From Trueperaceae bacterium (GTDB lineage Bacteria > Deinococcota > Deinococci > Deinococcales > Trueperaceae): a DNA stretch of 13,583 nucleotides. The notes beneath the pieces are model-generated. The model was not told the origin of the DNA. It saw only the letters and a list, made by a program, of their open reading frames with translations, and searched no databases. The translations under genes were made by a program, and so were the position numbers. Of this stretch, positions 13,462 through 13,583 are shown one piece after another. The DNA is taken from positions 1 to 13,583 of the forward strand of contig SKSV01000393.1 of NCBI GenBank assembly GCA_007122815.1, written 5' to 3'. Each line of letters begins with the position of its first letter. The stretch's first letter is position 1.

Positions 13462-13583
13462 CTACTTGGTCACGGCGGTGACGACACCAGCACCAACCGT
13501 ACGACCACCCTCCCGAATCGCGAACCGCAACCCCTCCTCCATCGCGATCGGCTTAATCAACTCAACAACCAACTCCACATTAT
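13462..13583 (-). CDS. tuf: Elongation factor Tu, C-terminal end (5' part outside window)
   Basis: The last 39 codons and stop of EF-Tu are visible, entering from the right edge. They read [20 protein letters not shown] followed by [18 protein letters not shown], matching the conserved end of domain 3, which contacts the tRNA acceptor arm. EF-Tu delivers aminoacyl-tRNA to the ribosome in a GTP-dependent manner and works with the L10/L12 stalk encoded downstream. The stop is TAG at 13464-13462. About 12 of the 39 visible codons end in T, for example GTT, ATT, GGT and CGT. Neighbouring genes here use almost only C- or G-ending codons, so the base use is unusual for the region. The order tuf, rpmG, secE, nusG is as in Thermus, but no tRNA gene lies between tuf and rpmG. 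Confidence 0.97.
   Translation of the reverse strand, partial: NVELVVELIKPIAMEEGLRFAIREGGRTVGAGVVTAVTK

Overview
This window is a GC-rich bacterial chromosome segment carrying the classic elongation-factor / ribosomal-protein / RNA-polymerase cluster. Its protein sequences fit the Deinococcus-Thermus phylum (Deinococcota) best. The RpoC protein carries the long insertion (about residues 150-450) seen in Thermus and Deinococcus beta-prime. CarD, L33, L10 and RpoB also read like close relatives of the Thermus proteins as I remember them. A Truepera-like lineage is my guess; no database search was run.

Layout. Positions 2-460 (+) hold the C-terminal half of an EamA/DMT-type membrane transporter. 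After a likely extended -10 promoter comes carD at 650-1156 (+), an RNA-polymerase-binding transcription regulator. It converges, with 7 bases between stop codons, on a RuvC/YqgF-like RNase-H-fold protein gene at 1164-1604 (-). Everything from there to the right edge is on the minus strand. Read in transcription order it is tuf (3' end only), rpmG (L33), secE, nusG, rplK (L11), rplA (L1), rplJ (L10), rplL (L7/L12), rpoB, rpoC, then the YqgF-like gene. Genes within blocks are tightly packed: rplK/rplA overlap by 8 bases, rplJ/rplL are 1 base apart, secE/rpmG 2 bases, rpoB/rpoC 15 bases.

Three longer spacers carry signals. The tuf-rpmG spacer has three hairpins, two of them in a 17-base tandem repeat, and then a promoter for rpmG onward. 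The rplA-rplJ spacer holds a recognisable L10 leader RNA and a downstream hairpin. The rplL-rpoB spacer (277 bases) can fold into a multi-helix structure whose wobble pairs make sense only on the minus strand; this is the least explained element here. The rpoC stop lies in one hairpin and is followed by a perfect 14-bp stem-loop.

Together the genes supply translation elongation (EF-Tu, the L10/L12 stalk, L1, L11, L33), protein export (SecE), transcription (beta, beta-prime) and transcription control (NusG, CarD). I see no CRISPR, insertion sequence, prophage, toxin-antitoxin or defence genes. The region is mostly ordinary core genome, and the interest lies in its RNA elements and a few residue-level oddities.
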